A DNA stretch of 9,775 nt from an uncultured Oscillospiraceae bacterium (GTDB lineage Bacteria > Bacillota > Clostridia > Oscillospirales > Acutalibacteraceae), in contig URYV01000055.1 of NCBI GenBank assembly GCA_900552285.1, positions 1-9,775 of the forward strand, given 5' to 3'. Made by a program: the position numbers and the translations under genes. The notes under the pieces were generated by a model. That model did no database searches. It was not told the DNA's origin and was given only the letters and a program-made list of their open reading frames with translations. Below, piece by piece: positions 7,333 through 9,775 of this stretch; the first letter of the stretch is position 1; each line of letters starts with the position of its first letter.

Positions 7333-7538
7333 TATTTTATTTCCTCCCCGCAAAGCTCGGCAACCCTGAGCTTTGCCGTTTTAAGCTTTTGTTCGCAAAA
7401 TTCGGTAAGGGCCTTGCCTTCTTCAAAAAGCTCCATGGATTTTTCCAAGGTCTGCTTTCCGCCCTCGAGCATTTCCACAATCTGTTCAAGCCTTTTAACG
7501 GCGCTGTCAAAGGTCATTTCCTTTTTCTTTTCGGCCAT
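7332..7538 (-). CDS. xseB: Exodeoxyribonuclease VII small subunit
   Basis: XseB binds XseA in several copies to form exonuclease VII, which degrades single-stranded DNA. The 68-residue helical product matches the family in size and pattern: MTFDSAVKRLEQIVEMLEGG (8-27), then TLEKSMELFEEGKALTEFC (30-48) and KLKTAKLRV. The frame is open to 7601, but the ATG at 7538 gives the usual N-terminus. It has AGGAAG (7545-7550) six bases upstream, inside the last codons of xseA, and leaves a two-base gap after the xseA stop. The longer form would add an arginine- and lysine-rich stretch encoded inside xseA and is unlikely. Confidence 0.95.
   Translation of the reverse strand: MAEKKKEMTFDSAVKRLEQIVEMLEGGKQTLEKSMELFEEGKALTEFCEQKLKTAKLRVAELCGEEIK
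7343..7349 (-). promoter_or_regulatory. Strong ribosome binding site that decides the ispA start
   Basis: GGGGAGG on the minus strand lies ten bases before the ATG at 7332, within the final codons of xseB. It rules against the in-frame TTG at 7353, which sits upstream of it. Confidence 0.75.
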
Positions 7539-7540
7539 TT

Positions 7541-8752
7541 TTATCTTCCTTTCAGGCTTTCCACCGTACACTTTGCCTCTCCGTCGTAAAGACGAAGGCA
7601 AAGCTTCTGTCCGATTTCAAGCTGTTTTGTCGATTTTACCGGCTTTCCGCCGCTCAGCGGTATCGCATATCCGCGGGACAGCACCGAAAGAGGCGAAAAA
7701 GCAAGCAGCTTTTCCTTCAAAATGTCATATTTGCCCGATTTCTCTGAAAGCTTAAGTTTCTGCGCCGCCGTCATGCGGTCGCACAGTCCGTCGAGATACA
7801 TTTCTCTCGTTTCGAAAATTCTGTCGGGATAACGCAAAAAAGGCGAATTTTTCAGCCTTTCAAGATTTTTTTCCATGGCGTTTACCGAACCTGTCAGACC
7901 GTCCTTAAGCCTCAGGCCGTATCCTCGGATAAGCCCCTCGGTCATGACGGCGTCGGGAGCGGCAAGCTCGGCTGCGGCAGAGGGAGTCGGAGCGCGCAAA
8001 TCAGACACAAAATCGCAAATCGTGAAATCCGTTTCGTGACCCACAGCCGAAATAACGGGAGTTTTACACTCGAAAATCGCCCGTGCAAGCTCCTCGCCGT
8101 TAAAGGCCCAAAGATCCTCAACCGAGCCGCCGCCGCGACCGATTATCACGGTGTCGGCGCAAAGAGAATCGGCCTTTTTCACGGCTCGCACAAGCTCGCC
8201 CTGAGCGCTCCGGCCCTGAACCGAAGAGGGCACGACGACCACCTCGCAAAGCGGCCAACGGCGGGAAAGAATATTCAGAATATCCTGTAGAGCCGCCCCG
8301 GTGGGAGAAGTTATCACCGCGATTTTACTCGGATATTTCGGAATGGGCTTTTTGAACTTTTCGTCAAAAAGACCTTTCTCCGACAGTTTTTTCTTAAGCT
8401 GTTCAAAGGCCACAGAAAGCGACCCCGCACCGTCGGGCTGCATATCCTCGATATACAGCTGATATGCCCCGTCTCTGTCAAAAACCGACACACGCCCGCG
8501 GCAAAGCACGTTCATGCCGTCCTCGGGAACAAAGCGCAGTCTTGAAGCATAACTTCGGAACATAACCGCCTTTATTGCGGCGTTCTCATCCTTAAGAGTC
8601 ATGTAAAAATGACCCGTTTTTATGTGATTTTTAAAATTTGAAATTTCCCCCGCAACAAACACGTTTTTCAGCACCGGATCCTGTTCAAGAATCGTGCGGG
8701 CATAGGTGTTGAGCTGAGTAACGCTTAACACAGGAGGTCTTTTAACCGTCAT
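7541..8752 (-). CDS. xseA: Exodeoxyribonuclease VII large subunit
   Basis: XseA is the catalytic subunit of exonuclease VII, which digests single-stranded DNA from both ends in mismatch and damage repair. The 403-residue product has an N-terminal OB-fold (about 1-100) with VAGEISNFK at 33-41 and GHFYMTLKD at 47-55, then the catalytic domain with KIAVITSPTGAALQDI (143-158), GRGGGSVEDLWAFN (205-218) and SAVGHETDFTICDFVSDLRA (235-254) followed by PTPSAAAE. The C-terminal region (about 270-350) is helical and charged, consistent with the XseB-binding arm, and ends with the conserved SRGYAI. Length is close to the Firmicutes norm of 400-450. The ATG at 8752 overlaps the M22 gene by 11 bases and has GGGAG eight bases upstream (8761-8765). 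xseB follows two bases on. Confidence 0.97.
   Translation of the reverse strand: MTVKRPPVLSVTQLNTYARTILEQDPVLKNVFVAGEISNFKNHIKTGHFYMTLKDENAAIKAVMFRSYASRLRFVPEDGMNVLCRGRVSVFDRDGAYQLYIEDMQPDGAGSLSVAFEQLKKKLSEKGLFDEKFKKPIPKYPSKIAVITSPTGAALQDILNILSRRWPLCEVVVVPSSVQGRSAQGELVRAVKKADSLCADTVIIGRGGGSVEDLWAFNGEELARAIFECKTPVISAVGHETDFTICDFVSDLRAPTPSAAAELAAPDAVMTEGLIRGYGLRLKDGLTGSVNAMEKNLERLKNSPFLRYPDRIFETREMYLDGLCDRMTAAQKLKLSEKSGKYDILKEKLLAFSPLSVLSRGYAIPLSGGKPVKSTKQLEIGQKLCLRLYDGEAKCTVESLKGR
7545..7550 (-). promoter_or_regulatory. Ribosome binding site that decides the xseB start
   Basis: AGGAAG on the minus strand lies six bases before the ATG at 7538 and is embedded in the last codons of xseA. It supports the short form over in-frame starts further upstream. 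Confidence 0.65.
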
Positions 8753-9680
8753 ATTTTATACTCCCGAGAATTGATATTCCCGCAGCATTGTCGCGGGAAA
8801 AGGCGGGCGGAGAAAAAATTGCCGAGCCGCCGTATTTTTCGGTCATTTTCCGTCTTATAATTCCGTTTGACATGACCCCGCCCGAATAGAGCACCTCGCT
8901 GCCGCCGTATTTATCAAGCAGGTATTCGGTCATTTTGTCCAGGGTCAGGAAAATATATTCAAGACAAAAAGCCGCAACGTCCTCTCGCGGCGCGTTTTCC
9001 GAAAGCAGCTTTTCGCATTTGTTGACCACTCCCGAAAGGCAGCAGTCGCCGCCCTTGAGCGACGGCCTTATCTTTTCGGCGCAATACCCTTTTAAAGCAA
9101 GCTTTTCAAGCTCTATCCCCGCGGGAAAGCCGAGACCGAGCAAGGCACCGACCCTGTCCACCGCCTGACCGGCATTAAGGTCGAGGGTCTGTGCGGCAAG
9201 CTCGGTTTTGAACACCTTTTCCCTGTCGGGCTTTACGACAACCGCCTCGGTGGTGCCCCCCGAAAGATGAAAGGCGATGAATTCCTTTTCGAGAAGATCA
9301 AGTCTCCCCGCTCCGTAGGCGGCAGCGGCAATATGCCCCGACTGGTGGGAAAATTCATAAACTGGAACGCCGCACACGGCACCGATGCTTTTGGCGGTCG
9401 AAAGACCCGCAAGAAAGCATGGCATATATGACCCTTCGACATCCCTCGGGCGGGAGGAAACGGCCACGGCGTCGATTTTTGCGCCGTCCTTTACCGCTTC
9501 TCCTATAATTTCGGGAAGAGCTCTTGTATGATGAAAAACCGCCTCGCTCTGCCGAAGGCCGAGATGACCCTTTTCAACCGGCAGGAGTCTTGAGGCGGTG
9601 TTTATAACCTCGCGGCCGTCGCACAATGCGGCCGAGGTGGTATAATTACTTGTATCAACAGCCAAAATCACGCCGCTCAT
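8742..9680 (-). CDS. TsaD/Kae1-like M22 family protein, function unknown
   Basis: This 312-residue protein has the ASKHA fold signatures of the TsaD/Kae1 family, once called O-sialoglycoprotein endopeptidase. TsaD makes the t6A modification of tRNA, but this looks like a paralogue. Conserved are a metal-site pair HxxxH in SHQSGH (H112 and H116), LSGGTTE (139-145), AGQAVDRVGALLG (170-182), YSGGVMSN (265-272) and SRDNAAGI with D297, the third expected ligand. Differences from TsaD are the N-terminal DTSNYTTS in place of ETSCDET, and GTT where TsaD has GHT. True TsaD proteins are usually about 340 residues. It starts at an ATGA overlap with the upstream gene, has only a weak binding site, and overlaps xseA by 11 bases. 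A true tsaD should exist elsewhere in the genome. Fold assignment is firm; function is open. Confidence 0.85.
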   Translation of the reverse strand: MSGVILAVDTSNYTTSAALCDGREVINTASRLLPVEKGHLGLRQSEAVFHHTRALPEIIGEAVKDGAKIDAVAVSSRPRDVEGSYMPCFLAGLSTAKSIGAVCGVPVYEFSHQSGHIAAAAYGAGRLDLLEKEFIAFHLSGGTTEAVVVKPDREKVFKTELAAQTLDLNAGQAVDRVGALLGLGFPAGIELEKLALKGYCAEKIRPSLKGGDCCLSGVVNKCEKLLSENAPREDVAAFCLEYIFLTLDKMTEYLLDKYGGSEVLYSGGVMSNGIIRRKMTEKYGGSAIFSPPAFSRDNAAGISILGSIKYDG

Positions 9681-9775
9681 TTTGTCTTTTCACAGCTTTC
9701 GTTTTTGGCAACCGTGCCGACTTCCATTTGATGCAGTTTTACTTGGCTCATGACCTGGCTGATTTCTTCCAACGT
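9677..9775 (-). CDS. C-terminal end of an unrecognised upstream gene
   Basis: The minus-strand frame is open from the right edge to a TGA at 9677-9679 and gives 32 residues ending VAKNESCEKTK. The stop overlaps the M22 start as ATGA, the same kind of coupling seen elsewhere in this cluster, which supports a real gene. In related clostridia nusB or an Asp23/Gls24 gene often lies here, but these residues do not resemble the end of NusB as I know it. The tail is polar and charged, without a membrane segment. I cannot name the protein. Confidence 0.5.
   Translation of the reverse strand, partial: TLEEISQVMSQVKLHQMEVGTVAKNESCEKTK

Noticed and set aside
6676..7755. A 359-codon open frame on the plus strand
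   Set aside because: It lies entirely opposite ispA, xseB and the end of xseA, which have clear family motifs. Its translation shows no recognisable domain, so it is an antisense shadow.

Overview
This window looks like chromosomal housekeeping DNA from a Gram-positive anaerobe of the class Clostridia (Firmicutes/Bacillota). The evidence is the gene order xseA-xseB-ispA-dxs-tlyA-nadK-argR-recN, which is the classic Firmicutes cluster. In addition, a TsaD-like M22 gene precedes xseA, an arrangement I associate with Ruminococcaceae/Oscillospiraceae-type clostridia. That narrower placement is inference from memory, not a measured phylogeny. The standard genetic code fits, and TAA, TAG and TGA all act as stops.

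Every gene lies on the minus strand, so transcription runs from the right edge to the left. From right to left: the last 32 codons of an unrecognised upstream gene (9677-9775); a TsaD-like M22 family protein (8742-9680); xseA and xseB, the two subunits of exonuclease VII (7541-8752 and 7332-7538); ispA, a short-chain prenyl synthase (6445-7332); a 95-base AT-rich gap; dxs (4523-6349); tlyA (3715-4530); nadK (2912-3709); argR (2451-2900); recN (757-2427); and the first part of malQ (1-760), which runs off the left edge.

Nearly all junctions are overlaps of 1-11 bases or gaps of 2-23 bases, so the genes look translationally coupled. The one real gap, 6350-6444, is 26% G+C. It holds a plausible promoter for dxs, an imperfect dyad over that promoter, and a diverged direct repeat. 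It probably splits the run into an upstream unit (M22-xseA-xseB-ispA) and a downstream unit (dxs-tlyA-nadK-argR-recN-malQ), possibly with read-through.

The genes cover DNA repair and processing (XseA/XseB, RecN), isoprenoid precursors and farnesyl diphosphate (Dxs, IspA), rRNA modification (TlyA), NADP supply (NadK), arginine control (ArgR) and maltodextrin use (MalQ). NadK and Dxs are linked in a general way because the DXP pathway consumes NADPH.

I see no CRISPR array, RNA gene, transposase, toxin-antitoxin pair, phage gene or defence system. I do not think this window contains a new system. The points most worth a second look are the abrupt end of MalQ homology at base 52, malQ standing where many clostridia carry spoIVB-spo0A, the unexplained role of the TsaD-like paralogue, and the small regulatory-looking gap before dxs.
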